Assembly (NCBI GenBank): GCA_037102815.1
Contig: BTPP01000004.1
Coordinates: 1,116,001-1,180,000 of the forward strand
Direction of reading: 5' to 3'
Source: Neurospora intermedia
Lineage: Eukaryota; Ascomycota; Sordariomycetes; Sordariales; Sordariaceae
Length of the DNA: 64,000 nt
The notes under the pieces were generated by a model, which saw only the letters and a program-made list of their open reading frames with translations, was not told the DNA's origin and made no database searches. Each line of letters opens with the position of its first letter. The stretch's first letter is position 1. The translations under genes were made by a program, and so were the position numbers. Shown piece after piece: positions 34,984-48,626 of this stretch.

Positions 34984-37900
34984 TCAATGCCATTGACTTT
35001 GACCCTGACCTCCACCGTTCCCGCCCATAAACCCTTCCTCCAACGTCCTCTCCTCCAAGTTCCTGATGAAGTCGCGGTTGTTGCCCTGACCCCGTCCAGA
35101 CGCCTGCGCACGGCTTCCCCTCCTCGGCATCCTTTGGCTGGGCTGCGAGTCCATTCCCATGAGACCGTCTGGTGGCGGCGGGTAGTAGGCCGGGCTCGGT
35201 TGCAGACGAATTGGCTGGGTGGGATCAAGATGGCTTGCGACGCGCTGGATGGACACGGGAATACCACTTTGCTGCTGCTCCATTGTCGAGGACCGTTGCC
35301 TCTGGCGCGCCGCCGCCGCCGCCTGTTGCTGGGCGTACAGATTTGACTGGGACACGCCCGCGTAGTTCGCTGGAGGCATCTGTACTTGCGGTACCTGCGG
35401 CTGCTGTTGTTGGGGCATACCTTGTTGAGGGTATGCGCCCTGCTGGGAGCCGTACGGTGGAGGCGCGCTAGCGTGACTGCTGCTGCCACCAGGAGCGTAA
35501 ATGTTGTTGTTGGAATACAAGGGAGGAGGTTGCGTGTGGGTCTGCTGGGGATATTGCTGCCCAGTGGCCATCGACCCGTAAGGGTTTTGGGCCTGGTTTG
35601 CCGCAATGGCGTTGGCTTGCGCTTGTTGAGCCTTTTGCTTGCTGAATGCCTCGGCCTGTATCTGCTGTTGAGTTCCCGGGGCTGGTGATCTATTGAGCGA
35701 ACTTGACTTGAGGTTCATGGGCGGTACAAACGGTCCAGTAAACTTCGATTGGGTGATGAAAGGATGTAGCTTGGCTTGTTGAGGCGACCATCGTTCCAAG
35801 GGATTGATCGTCAACAGACCCCTGACAAAATCGATGAAAGCGATACGGTTGTTCATTTCTAGGACAAGGTCAGCTTTCAGAGCATAAACACACCGAATGC
35901 GCTCGACTCACCTCTGTCAATCTCTGACTGCTTCATGTTCTTCCTCGGCATCGGGTACGTCTTGATAATCTCGGGCAGTGTGTTGGCCTGGAAGTATTTC
36001 TTGCTAGGTTGTTCCTTCGTGCCATGCTCCCGAGAGTATTGCTCCATAGACTTCAGGTGGTAGGTTTTTCTGCCGAACTCATCTTGCCTCTTCTCAAAGA
36101 ATTCTCCTGCCTGCTTGCCCATCTCGATCATCCAGTTTGGAGGATTGCCCAGCATCTCGACGATTCGTGACACCTGGTTGTACTCGGAAGAACCGGGGAA
36201 GAGGGGAAGCCCCAAGAAAAGCTCAACCACAATGCATCCCAAAGACCACATATCAATAGCCGAAGAATAAGGCAAGCCAAGTAACACTTCGGGGGATCGG
36301 TAGAATCTGGACTGGATGTACGTATAGACAGTCTGCCGTTCGTCGCAAGCGGATCCGAAATCGATAATTTTGATGATCGGGCTCTCGAGGTTCTTCAGGA
36401 GAATGTTCTCGGGTTTCAGGTCGCAATGGATCAGTCTCGCCTTGTTGAGCAGAGAAAGCCCATTCAGCAGCTGCTGCGCAAAGACGCGAACCAGTGTCGT
36501 GCTCAAGCCTCGGAACTGATTTTGCTTGATTAGCTCGTATAGGTTGACACTAAGCAACTCGAATACCAAGCACAAGTGTTGGCGATGGATGAACGTATCC
36601 TTTAGTCGCAACAGATGGTGATCATCGTTTTTGTCGAGCTTTGTATTGAGCTGAACAGGAGGTTAGCGCGTGTCGCAAACAATCAAATCAACAATGCTGG
36701 TAAACGAACCAAATCCAAAACAGACACTTCCATCATGCTCTGGTTGAAGTAAGCTGTTCGGTTCTTGATGACCTTGACCGCAACGACTTCTTGCGTCTTC
36801 AAGTTTTGGCACTTTACGACCTGGCCGAAGGTACCCTGGCCAAGGACATCGAGAATTAGGTAGCGGTTCCTGGTACAAACATGTAAGTGACTGCTTCTCG
36901 ACTCGTGGTGGGCAGCAACTTACTTATGACCAGCCTCCTCTGAGCCCAGGATATCATTCACATAGAGGATATAATCACTGTCCTCGTTATCATAGCCATC
37001 ATTCTTCACTCCCTTGCTAGGCTTGGTAAGAACGCGCCGAGGATTCCTAGACGACTCGTACTTGAAGCCGGGGTTGCATATTCGGTAGGTGGCGGGGAGG
37101 TGAACTGTTAGCGCTTGGAGGGGCTATCGTGGTTCGTTAGCAGGCTGCCCAAAGCTATGGCTCGCGAACATGTACATACACTGATAAAGCCGCCTTCCGG
37201 GTTAGCTCGTCGATGAGCCGGCTGCTTGTTAATCTTTGGTCGAAGGTCCTGGGGTCCTCGTATTTTCCTAAATTCGGGAACTGGCGTCCTCTCGGGCATG
37301 GGCATCTGTTGCGACTGAGAGTTCATGCGCCTTGGCGGCGACTTGGGGTCCATATAAGAGCCGTCCATGGTAGAGCTGATTGCCGAGTTTGGATAGCTGT
37401 GGTCGTGTTGAGCGGGTGCGTATGGGTTGATGGGGGGAAGCTGTTGGGATGCTTGACGGCTGGTGTAGTAGGGGTTCTGTTGCTGTTGCTGCTGCGGCGG
37501 CTGCTGTTGCTGTTGTGATTGCGGCGGGGCATATTCGTTCGGTCGCGTAGGGGATTGACGTTGGGCGGGGGAGAATTGGCTTCCCTTGGGGTATTGGGAG
37601 GCAGGCGAGAGCGCCTCCATGGGCGAGTATCGCTGCGCGGCAGCAGATGGTTCTTGGGACGTACTAAGGCTGGCCGGGCGACCACCGGAGAGCGAGTGAT
37701 GCGGCCTCAGGGGGTACTTGATGGTAGGGTTCTGGGATGAGTATGGATCGTGGGCATCCTGCATAGCGACGTCGCCGTTGGCGTCGCGCGACTGGGACGA
37801 CGTCATTGGGGAAATGGAGGACTGTGGTTGCGCGCTTGGGTTCAGACCAGCCTGGTACGGATCATACTTGTATCCGGCCGGCGGCTGCTGCTGCGCCTGG

Positions 37901-38019
37901 ACCTGGCCGTTGCTGGCGTAGTCTCGAGGGGACATGGACATTTGGCCGGAACCGTTGTTGTATCTCCTGGACGAGCCGCTGGCGGCAGAGTCAGAGTACG
38001 GTTGCCATTGCTGCTCCAT
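34984..38019 (-). CDS. Yak1/DYRK-family protein kinase
   Basis: Dual-specificity kinase of the Yak1 branch of DYRKs; in fungi it restrains growth downstream of PKA/TOR and promotes stress responses. Exons are 38019-37180, 37123-36924, 36869-36710, 36650-35912 and 35858-34984, giving 937 residues, all in frame; introns are 53-59 bp. Residues 1-280 are a Gln/Ser/Pro-rich tail (QQQQQPPQQQQQQ). The Yak1 signature ATYRICNPGFKYE precedes the kinase domain (about 348-682): GQGTFGQV glycine loop, VAVKV lysine, HCDLKPEN catalytic loop, DFGSACDE, and the activation segment YTYIQSRFYRSPE, whose second Tyr is the DYRK autophosphorylation site. GLLTINPLERWSPQQAKLHP closes the domain. The C-terminal 250 residues are again Gln/Pro-rich. 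Confidence 0.93.
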
Positions 38020-38331
38020 GGCTGCTGGCAGGGCGAAGGCCAGCTCGCGGGACGGGCTCGGGGCTGTTGCTGGGTCTGGTTTGGCAGTGAATTCTGTTGC
38101 GGTGGTCGGTGGTGTCGTCGGGCGCGAGAGGGGGAAGGAGAGGGAGGGTTTGAAGCTTTCAGGTTCGAAGACGATGGACTCGGGTCGCTGGCTGGCAGGT
38201 CACAAGTGTGGGCCTGATGATGGAGGTGCGGACCGCGGACTGCCTGCTTGGGTGGTGCGCACTAGAACTAGTGACTGCACCAGTGGGCAGTGGCTACCTT
38301 CTGCTACCTAGGTAGCGTAGTAGACTTTGTA

Positions 38332-38608
38332 CAGTCCAATACTGGTTTGTTTGTTAGTCCGAGACCTCGTGTCAACTTTCTTATGCATTTTCATAGCTAA
38401 TCAATACGTGATCTTACCTTGCTTACGCTGTTTCTGATATTCAAAATGCAATATTAAGTCCTGCTAACGCCTTTTCATATTCGTATTAGACATTTTGATT
38501 TCATTTTACAAGGTTTAGGACTACTCGGGATAAATTTCGTCACGTAGTATACAGAGTACAGTACAGTACCTAGCGTACCGAGCTAACAAACAAACCAGTC
38601 CTGGATTG
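38332..38608 (-). mobile_element. MITE-like element, copy 3
   Basis: This 277 bp element is flanked by TA on both sides (38330-38331 and 38609-38610). It is inverted relative to copies 1 and 2: CTCGAGACCTC-like sequence and the complement of AAGGTAAGATCACG lie near its left end. Its ends read CAGTCC and GGATTG, with TGGTTTGTTTGTTAG and its complement inside. It sits about 310 bp upstream of the Yak1-like start codon, within its likely promoter. Confidence 0.78.
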
Positions 38609-41600
38609 TACCTAAAGTAACTACCTCTGGGCTGGTACTGTTGGGGCAGCTAAAGTTTAGGTAGAGGTAGGTAGAGGTAGATGAGTGCCCTGTTCTGTTG
38701 GTGCTGTTGAGAGGACCCGCTCTCTGCTCACAACAACCTGTACGGGGAGGCGGAGAGGGCAAAGCGCAAGGAGCAAAGCGAGCCAAGCGGTGCCAAGGCG
38801 CTGCGAATAAAACCTACTTTCTCCTATAGGAATGCCAAGTAATCCCTGGTATCTAAAATCTTTCCTTTCAGCTCGAGCAGTACAAAGCTGTGGTGGGCTG
38901 TCTCGTTGATGTGGATTAGGTAGACGCGGTTCGGTTGGACGATTGGGACGGACGGGCAGAACAGAGAGACGGGAAGAGGTTTTGGGGCCGTTGGCGGGCT
39001 CCAGCTGTCTTAGCCAGACACGACGGGCAGGGTTCAGTCGGCTATGGTAGGTCGCAGGTAGGAGGAAGAGACCAGTTAAATGAGCCTCCGTCGCTTGTTG
39101 CTTCTCCGGCTGTACTCGAGAAGGAGGGAGATACAGTACGTCAGAGAAAACAGCAGGAGGAGGACGAGATTGAGGACGAGGCAGTGACCAAGCAGTCACG
39201 TCTGGGCAACAAGGCTGTACACTAGGCAGAGTACGGCAGGGAAATCGCAGTCGTTCGCACCATGTGCAGAAATAACGGGGCTTCCGTCGAGACCGATCCG
39301 TAGGCGGTTCCTGTTCCGGTTGCTCGTGATGGTCGGTGGATTTCGTATTTATTCAAGGGTTCCCAACGTTATGGTGAGGTATGCCCAGACAGGGTACACA
39401 ACACAGGTGGGTTGAATTGGGTGGTGAGAGTCTGACTCCCCGCCCGCCAATGTTGTGTCAAATGGAGGAGCCCTTGCTCTCCAGTTTTGACAACGACGAC
39501 AACGACGACGACGACGTTGAGCTTGAGACTCCCGCGTCGAGAATCTTCAATTTCAGGCTCTCAAGGAACAGGAATAGGAACCACCTTCAATAAATGTACC
39601 AAATGCAGTACAGAAAGCCAGCCGGTTCCTAACCTGGCCTGAGGATTTCGAATCCGTGCTTCATATGCACTTTTAGTTTTGTTCTTGTATCTTTCCGGTT
39701 TAGAAGGATGGATCGTTGTGGGCGTGCAGCTGGCTGAGCAGTACGGCGCAAGCGGTTGTCTAGTGAAACATCTGATATTATGCCCGCAATGTCCGGTATG
39801 TTAGGCCGGTACTGCTAATTTGTATAGCCACCAACATCAATACCTTCTTCACCAATACATAACCAACCTGGACCCAAAACGTCTGACCATGAACGCCTTT
39901 GGCGCCAACGGTTGGTGTTCGACATGGCTTTTCTCTTCTCGACCGCATCCCTTCTCTGGTTACTTTTCTTCCCTTTTACTCCCTTCGCAGATCTCGGGTC
40001 CGACTGTGTTATGAAGCTTCATGATTTTCAAGTTGGTGATAATCGGACAAAACTCTTGGCGTACGTTCTCGTCGTCCCGGTTGGAGCTGCAAACAACCAC
40101 CGGAGATCATTCATGATGCCCGTCATTGAGACACATTCAGATAAAGTGGGGAGTACTAAAAGGACCATGAGACTGAACGAAGAGTGCCTGCCCAGTCTCC
40201 AGCAGGTGGCGTTTCGACAGGCCACGCACGCTGCAAGCAGCCAGGGCAGCCCATCCCGCAGGCCATCCAGGCGAAGTAAAACAAAAAAAGACAAAAACAA
40301 CGAACACCTGAATCAACAGCATCGATCGATCCCAGCTTGAACGTCAAGCTGCAACAACAGCAACACACAATTTCGCACTGCCAATACTCAATACGGAGAA
40401 AGAAAAGAGGCAGCTTCCTAACGAACCTAGTTTGAAATGCTTTTTTGACCGATATGACAGTTGAGACACGAACCAAAATCCACCTACCTACCTTGCAACT
40501 GATCGCATCATATGTTGGGTTATTTTACGAGGCCATCCCCATCCATATCCACATCCTGTTCAAGCGATCAGCAACCATAATCCAGGCAGTCCCTCGTTCA
40601 GCGCCTATGCTTCTCCTCTTCACCTTTCACCCTCACCACGATTCACGACCTCGCGGTATTCCATACATACTGCTAAAAGGAGATTACATAGGTAGGCAGT
40701 GGCAGTGGCAGGGGTTGAGTGATTGCTCGTTTTGGCTTGAGGAGGACCTGGGATGCAAACCCACCTTGTCGGACTTATTCCACCTCGTATAGTGTAAAAT
40801 TTCCCTGGCCACCGACGACGAAGATGACGGTACATATGTATCATCATCGTGGGAGAAGATCATATCTTCCTTGACTGCCTGCTTCAATGCTTCCATTCAC
40901 TACTACTCGGACAAACAAACAAAACCGTCCATATGACCATTGCTTTGCTTTGCTTTCCATCCGTCCCTTTTCCCATCCACGCACTCCATTATCTGTCCCA
41001 ATTCTTAACACACGGCCATCACCAACTGCATACACCACTCAGGAAAGATAAAAAAAAAAAAATGCGAATATCAGAGGGTCGTGACCCGCGTGGACCAATG
41101 ACTCTTTCCAAACGCCTGCACCGACCGCTTTTGGAAACGAGCTGACAACGGTTGGGGGAGCCTGACTGAGTCTAGTCCTACACTACTATGTACATAATAT
41201 CTGACTCCCATTATCCTCTCTGCCTCTGGCCTCTCCGACCAGACCGTCGAGCCGTGGGTATTTCGCGACTTTCAGAGCATGATATCCATCCATCCTGGTC
41301 CGTGTGTCTCGTTTCACACGCGCATCACCAATTTGTATCAACCACATAGGCAGAGACAAAAACATATTACTCGGACCAGCCAACATACATACATATCCCG
41401 GTCAGAGTCCCTTGAATTTTTTTGAGGAATTTTTTTCTTTTCTTTTTTGGCATTTACTCCCGTCAAATTGGGGATTTCGCGCAGTGCGTGTAACACGGAG
41501 TAAGTTGCAACTAGCAACTACTAGCAAGGCATGTGAGATCAGCATAGGGTGCGGGTGGTGGTTTGGTTCGTTCGGTTCATGGGGATCGATTGGGATTGGG

Positions 41601-41746
41601 CATCAACTTGTTGCTGTCCAAAAGTCCAGGGATGATGGTTTGGGATGTGACGGACACTGTTCACCTGTGACGAGACAACCCTAACCCTGATAAGCGCCGC
41701 CCATGATTGCATCCTACTATCGCCCCCGAGGCTGGATGTAAGCGCC

Positions 41747-42030
41747 CTCGTCCTGGACAAAATTGTTGGTTGAAACCTTGGACATTACATTACACCTTGG
41801 GTATACTCTTACTACGTATCTCCGTGTCTTCATTACTCTTTCAAACTTGATTTATAGGCAACTCGTGTATAGAAATATGCCAAAAGAAAGGACTCTGGCC
41901 GATGTCTTTTCGAATTATCGTATGCCCTTCACAGTTTTGCAACGGCCTTTCTTGATTATCACGAGCGGTATCGGACTGATCTATTTGACCATATAGTTGG
42001 TCTCGTCAATTGTGTTATGGACGAAGCGCC
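41747..42030 (+). repeat. Diverged dispersed repeat, copy B
   Basis: Partner of 11000-11265 in the same orientation, about 30 kb away. It contains a 77-codon ORF (41763-41996) that copy A does not preserve, so coding function is not supported. Confidence 0.5.
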
Positions 42031-43453
42031 CAGCTACTCTGTGGCATATCTCAGGGATAGGTCAAAAAATCTCAAATTTCGAGCTTGTTAGTCCGGCTCC
42101 ATGGAGGAGTGTTTAGAAAACTAACCGGTTAGGTCTCAAATGTTGGCCTTCAGATACGGGCAGAGGTTACACCTGGAGGTGAACCGTAAGATTAGATGGC
42201 TTGAACCACAGCTACTTGCTCAGCAGGACATCAGTTGTCTGAACCTTTATCAGCACATGGTCAGAAGCCACGTGCCTAAAAGGATTGGGATGGCTTTGCC
42301 TTTCACTTTTCGTCGCATCCACCTATTGCATAATTATCACGCGTTGCATGCGGGACTTAATTCTTGTCATGATCGAACGATCTCCGTATCACCCTCTTTC
42401 GTCCTATAACAAGCTGACCATCCCCGCTGGTGGTTACCAACGACATCTGGTCATGTGGGACCAGCCCAAAATTTTTAAACCGCGATCGAGAGGCTTGCTT
42501 AAAATCCAACTCTATACAAAGACTCATACAAGTCTACCCTCCTCATTTACAAGTCCTTCAAGGGTATAGCGTACATTTTGAAGGACATGATGCTACGTGA
42601 GATGAAATCGCATACCAGGAAACGGAACGTGGAAAATGGGTATCTGTATAAGAAACATCCAAAGGCCCACGAAAATACAACGGTAGGAAACGCGCAATGG
42701 GTATATCGGAACAAAAATGCCGCCTTGAATCTTGCGTACACATCGAAATGAAATGCGGAAGGAGACGAAGTTGGAGAACCGCCAAAAGGAAGAAGAGATC
42801 TTGTCGTGACGTGTTCTGGTCAAAGACCTCGAAACTGACTTAACTTTTGTGAAAATCTGGTATCCAGCGTTGGAAAGATTTTGGAAACATATCATCAGGA
42901 AGACGAGAGAGAAACACCTAGCAAACGTAAAAGTGTAGAGTAAGATAAGACGTTTCGATCGTAGCTTAAGAGAAGAGGAGAGAAAACCGAAGGAAATTAC
43001 ACAAAACCCAAACGGAGAAGAACTTGCAGAAAAAACCATTGGCCCGTGGGAATCACTCAGAGAAACGAAGATAGAGAAGAAAGCGCGAGAAAGAAAACGC
43101 ATTCGAAACTTGACAGGTCAGAGATAAAAGAAAAGAAGGAAGAGCAGTGAGTGATACATGAGACCAGAGAAGTAAAGAAGACAGGCTCCCAAATTCCCAA
43201 CAAAATGACTTCCAGTTCCAAAATCCAGTCCTTGATCACCCGGACTTGAGCGAGGATTTCTCTCCATCCTGGACGTGTGAAAAAGAACCATCCTAACACG
43301 AATGCAGCCGCAAAGCCTCCCATCTCTAGTTGGAGCCGAGAAAGCCATTAACTTTTCCACCACAGGGCAAAGGCGTTTCAATAGAACGGAAAAGAGACGT
43401 GGCCCACGCTGTAACCACTAGTAAGGCAACTGCTCACCAGGCTTTTTAGGCTT

Positions 43454-45198
43454 CTAGCCCTGGTAACCACCAAACCCATTGCCGAAGTTCTGGGCTGGGG
43501 ACGGCTGGTTCCACTGGGCGTTGGGACCGGGCTGACCACGGCCATAACCACCAGCGCTCGGCGGGCCGTTGTAACCCATCTGGGAGCCGTAACCGGCAGG
43601 TGACTGAGCTTGAGGGCCGTTGTAGTTACCTTGCTGGCCTGGGTAAGAGTCTACTTTGTGAGTTAGCGGCTGACATGTAGAAACCAGTTCACCGAGTCAA
43701 GACTCACTGCCATAGTTATTGAAATAAGTGGAGGGAGTGCCGGGATAACCAGGCGTCTGGGCACTCTGAGGGCTATAAGGCTGGTTTGGGTCGAACTGTT
43801 GAGGGTTGGGCGTCTTGTCCTTGCCCCACTACACATGAAAGGTCAATAATGTCCCCGTCCAAAATAGGAGGGAGTCACTTACGCTGCACTTCAAAGGCCG
43901 ACCATTGACCTGATACCCATTAAGCTGGCAAATGGCCATGGCAGCATTCTCATGAGTATCCATCTTGATGAATGCAAAGCCGCGGTCGGCCTGGAAACGA
44001 GACTCGACGACGTAGCCGAAGTTCTGGAAAAGGGGCACGAGGTCATTCTGAGTGGTGTAGGGAGTCAGGTTGCCGACATAGCAGGTCGTCTGCCAAGCAG
44101 GGGTCTGGGCGACAATCATGTCATAGCTGTGAACTCCGTGGGTAGGGAAGTGGTGGTGTCCATAAGGAGTGGTGGGAGTAAGACCCATCTGCTGCATAGC
44201 TTGCTGTTGAGCGATGGAGGGCTGACCCTTTTGGTTGGCCCAGTTGCAACGAATGGCACGAGATCCAAGCCATTCGCCATCCATAGAGCTCAGAGCCTTC
44301 TCGGCATCGGGACGGTCGCGGAAAGCAACGAAGCCATAGCCACGGGAGCGACCGGTCTTCATGTCCCACATGACTCGAGCCTCGGAGACGGAGCCAAAGG
44401 CAGAAAAGGCCTGAAGTAGAACCTCGTCGTTGACTTCGTTGGAGAGATCGCCGACGAAGATGTGGAAGTGGCCCGAAGTATCCTCCTTGTTCTGGTTGTT
44501 CGACTGGTAGGCCCAGTTGACACGGATTTCCTGCATGGTTACTGGTGGTCAGCTCTGCTCTATGGGATCATATTCACATTATGGAATGGGCGAACTTACG
44601 GACTGATGCACGCGCCGACCGTTGAGCGTCTGCATAGCACGCTCAGCCGCACCGGGATCATCATACTCAACGAAGCCGTAGTTGTAGCCCTTTTGCTGTT
44701 TTTCATCCTGGATTGTTAGCAGAATGTCTTGGGCGTCAAGGAATCAAACTGGCAGCCTCAACAGGCTGATGTGAAAAATGAACTAACTCGCGGCTGCTCG
44801 GAGCCAGGTTTACCCACGTTCTTGTCGGGAATAATCTTGACGTTCTGGACATGGCCAGTCGTCTCGAAAATCTGTCTCAAGACGTCCTCGGTGACCCTAG
44901 GGTCAAGGCCGCCGACGTAGAGAGCGCGCTTGTTCGGCTCGGGGGCGGCGCGACGGCCGAAGGGGTTGCCGGCGCTGGTGGGCGACATGATGCCGCTCGT
45001 GTCACCGTTCCCACCCATGGGCGACGTAATCGCCGTAGGGATGGGATTGGTGTTTTGCGGGATGTGCAGCGGCGGAGGAGGCATGTGTGCGGAATTCGCG
45101 TTATTGTTTTGACCGTTCTCGTAACCGGGCGCGCCTGCGTTTGGTTGAGGTGGAGGGGGAAGCTGTCCGGTGGTGGGAGGCGGGCCAACGTCAGCCAT
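43454..45198 (-). CDS. Pub1/TIA-1-like poly(U)-binding protein with three RRMs
   Basis: Nuclear and cytoplasmic mRNA-binding protein; relatives stabilise mRNAs with AU-rich or poly(U) elements and join stress granules. Exons are 45198-44818, 44707-44600, 44530-43883, 43828-43708 and 43650-43454, giving 484 residues; introns are 110, 69, 54, 57 bp. The 110 bp first intron has donor GTGGGT. RRM1 (about 91-165) has RALYVGGLD and YGFVEY. RRM2 (about 183-260) has FHIFVGDLS and RGYGFVAF. RRM3 (about 308-378) has TTCYVGNLTPY and RGFAFIKM. The N-terminus is Pro/Asn-rich, and the C-terminus is Gly, Tyr, Gln and Asn-rich (prion-like), ending GGYQG. The order, spacing and third-RRM form match fungal Pub1 and animal TIA-1. 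Confidence 0.93.
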
Positions 45199-48100
45199 GT
45201 CGGAGAAATGGTCGAGGATCTGGTAGAAATCAACGAGCAGAGCGGCGATGGCGATGATTGGGGGACGAGCAGCGCAGAGACCCTCCTTGGCGAAGCAGGC
45301 CCCACTATGAGCAGCTGTTGAAACGATGGGGTGAGGCAGTGATTGTAGACGACTACGTGAGCGTCTGCGACTGTAATTTCCAGCGGACTTTGACTGGGAA
45401 CTGAATATGCTGGCAAGAAGGAAGACCTGACCGATCGAACTCGGAGAGATGCAGACTTCTTATTGCAAAAAAAAGAAAGTTGACCCCGCGCGAAAGATGC
45501 GACGGAAGAAGATTGCTCGAGTCTCGGCCACGTTCTTGTAGCTCGTTTTATAGTAGTTACAGGCGGGCGGGCGCAGTGCGGTAGCGCAAGATGGGATGGC
45601 AAACGGAGGCCGTTCGGTGGAGCGGACTCGCTGTGGGTAGAAGACTGTTGGGTGCACAGACAAACTTTGCGCCCACGAAATGGAAGGAACCTGAACGGAT
45701 GGCACTGTCGTAGATGACTGGAGATCTCGGCGTGTATCGGGGGTCTAGACACGCGATCGTTATTGAGCCGGCGACAGCAGCTGAAGCCAGGGACGATGAC
45801 GATGCGGAGACGGGGGACGAGGATGGCTCCCGTTGATGCGAACAGTGGAGGACAGGGATGATGGGTTGGTGACGGTCAGTCAAATAACCGACAAGGGGAA
45901 CTAGGTAGGTAAGTAAAAGAAGAAGGGGAATTGCAGTGATGACCTGAACTAAACAGCAAAATAGTCGAGAAAGACAAGATGAACTGGAAAACGGCCGTAA
46001 ACCCAAAAGGAAACGCCCCGAGATTCACAACAGCCTGTCCGAAGAGATGACTTGTCTGGGATTCTTCTGCGATGGTGTTGTTCGGTGGGAGAAGAAGGTA
46101 GGGAGAAGGGGGGGAAACTTTGGGAGCTGACAATGAGCCTGATGGAGAAGACGGCCCGGGGGGGAGCTCTGAAAGATGCGACGAGGACGGGAGGGGAAGG
46201 GAAGACGGGGATTTTTGATGGTGCCATCGTCCTGGGATTGGCGGGCAGGCAGCCACTGAGACGCGAGGACGGAAGGGTCAAGGGACAGAAAGGCACATTT
46301 GCAGAGCGGAGGAGGGGCGGGACGAACTCCAGAGGCAGGTTGGATCATGGGCTGACTGGCCGGCCGATTCGATACCAGAGTATACCTCTACCTACCTAAT
46401 AACTGGCCGTCGCCGTCTTCGTCTAGGGCCTGGTTCTCGTAATCAACCCTTTCTTCAAACGCGCCGTAGCAATCTCAAAGGACAGAAAAGAAACATGGAG
46501 GTTCTGGGCGTTTTGATGTCAACATAAGAGTAAAGTCTGGAGAATCGAAAGCTCTGGTTGAGTAAATGAATACCATATGTGGTTCCTATGATCCTTAGCA
46601 CGTAGAGGCCTTGAAACTACCTATTGACCAGTGAGGCGCTACTGTAAGGGACCTAGCTCAAGCCTAGGTACCTGTTTACAGTCTAGGTGATATATACCAC
46701 AGATACGTGGAGGCCGAGTATCAAATATATTCCCATTCATCGACTTGCGTGATGTCTGTCCAAATCCTGATCATTTTGATCCTGAAGGCGGAGCACCAGA
46801 TATGAGTGTGTGCTGAGGGGTATCGAGGAGGTTGTTGGTTCACGGCCCGGGGGCTGGAAGCAAGGCGCCAAGGTACCTAGCCAACCACACTGTGTCCTGG
46901 GTAGCTGAGATATTGACTCCCAAGGGTTTCAAGGTTCAGGCTTTCTTGGTTTGGTCCCCTCTTCCATTCTCGAACTGGAAGCTTTCCTTTCCCTTCGAGA
47001 TCATCAATGCGGCCTGTGTCGACCTTGGCAGAAACGAAATAGTGTACACTATGATTTTACCAGCCCTACGTCTCTGCATGGACATAGAAGAGTAGCGAGG
47101 TACCACGCAACTACAAGTAATAGGGAGCAGTCTCACGGCAAACCAGCTATTTCTTGTAACAGATATAAGATTCCCTGCCATTCTCAAAAACCCGAATTGC
47201 GCTGCCGTTTTATATCCATGCAGAGATGTCGGTACAACCTCATCACGGGCTGAATATGCTGAACATGCCACATTCGCAACGCAGGCACCTGGATGGTTTT
47301 CTATAAAAGGGTGATGGAACGCGTGGGTAGACCGGGGTGATACTTGCAGTGAATGCATGACCCGACTCGCCCTTCATCTCATCAGTCCGCCCAACACGTG
47401 CCAATGGAGCACGACGGAACGGCCAGCTGGGCCGATCTGTCATCGCCGACCACTGTAACGGCTCATTGTGTCCATGAGGGTTTGGCACTCTGTCCAGAAA
47501 AGTCTCAGTAACATACATGATTATACTTTCTATGGCAGCACGCATGGCAGTCAAGAGTAACGAACGTAGGAGCTTGCGGTAGCCGCCTTTTCGCATAATA
47601 GGTCGTTGATTAACTGCCGTGCTAATTGACAGGTATTGACAGCTCAAACTAAACCCAGTCGAGCAACAATACGGCCTTTATATGTGGGGTTGAATCGAGT
47701 GGATTCGCAGAGCTCTAGTTTGTGTAACCGCTGAATGAACAGCAATTGGTGGTTAAGATGAAGCTTAAACGGACAGTCCCATTGCAACCTTTTTTCTGCT
47801 GGATCTGTGTTGAGGTGATTCTGTCTGGGCCCGTCGCCCCGTCCCCTGGATTTCATTGCGGGAACGACAAGGCCAACTCCCGTCGGGGAAGCAACCGACG
47901 CTGGCGGTCAAGGCACCCACGCCTTCCAACCCCACAAAGAGCCTCAACCGCGCGGAGGTTCCAGGGACCCGACTGCACACTCCGACGCTAGAACTGGAAT
48001 TACCTACCTCTACATACCAGCACCGGCCACTGCAAACTTGGGGAAGTGCAGAGCAGCTCCGATCATCTTCTGAACACCGCATAAAATCGATCCCACCATT

Positions 48101-48626
48101 CTTCCATTTATTTGAATTCCCACTTCAAGTTCCATTCTGTATCCCCTCAACTCCCAGGTTTCATATCACCTTGGACAGCCTTCATTTGCAGTCACCCAGA
48201 ATCTTGATTCAGAACCTTCATCCAGATACCTCTATTCAACCTTCACTGGATCAGACGCGAGGTCATAGTTCTATCGAGCCTGAAGAGTTCCGAAACCATA
48301 CCTATTTATCAGAAGTTTATCCCTGGAGTGTGTGCTCGCACAGCAACAGCGAGATAGGAACTTGTCCATGCGCGGATTGCCTTGACCCTGGACGACCCCC
48401 TTTGTCTCCCCGCCGTCTAACCAAAACAATTCCCCGGGATTCATATGCGTCAACTTCCAACTTTGCTGCGCGACCATTGTCACACCTTTGGACTAGCGAG
48501 GGCCACCCGCTTTACCGCAAAACAAAGGCAACTCAACCACAACTTGGCCGATATTTCTCATTTCTAGAAGCTTCGGCACACAACTCGCCCTTCAAACCTC
48601 GCTTGCTTGCATCATCAGCTTGCAAC
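45199..48626. promoter_or_regulatory. Divergent region between Pub1-like and Med2-like genes
   Basis: This 3.4 kb region separates two outward-facing start codons. Its left part (45199 to about 46400) is purine-rich on the plus strand and probably contains a long Pub1-like leader. From about 47,850 to the right is the likely leader of the next gene; the frame of that gene is open from 47856 but without domains. No gene, RNA or element was recognised between them. Confidence 0.55.

Larger units (their letters stand above)
38020..43453. other. Long intergenic region upstream of Yak1-like and downstream of Pub1-like gene
   Basis: No supported gene was found in 5.4 kb. The left end holds the promoter and leader of the kinase gene. 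MITE copy 3 lies at 38332-38608 and repeat copy B at 41747-42030. The right kilobase is probably 3' flank of the Pub1-like gene. ORFs such as 39912-40340 (+) and 42593-43102 (-) show no domains. Confidence 0.6.

Noticed and set aside
44877-45752. 291-codon minus-strand ORF
   Set aside because: It overlaps the Pub1-like first exon in another frame and is a shadow of it and its leader.
47856-48626. Open frame upstream of the Med2-like ATG
   Set aside because: It is in frame but has no ATG with conserved sequence and reads as leader-like DNA; the helical N-terminus begins at 48627.
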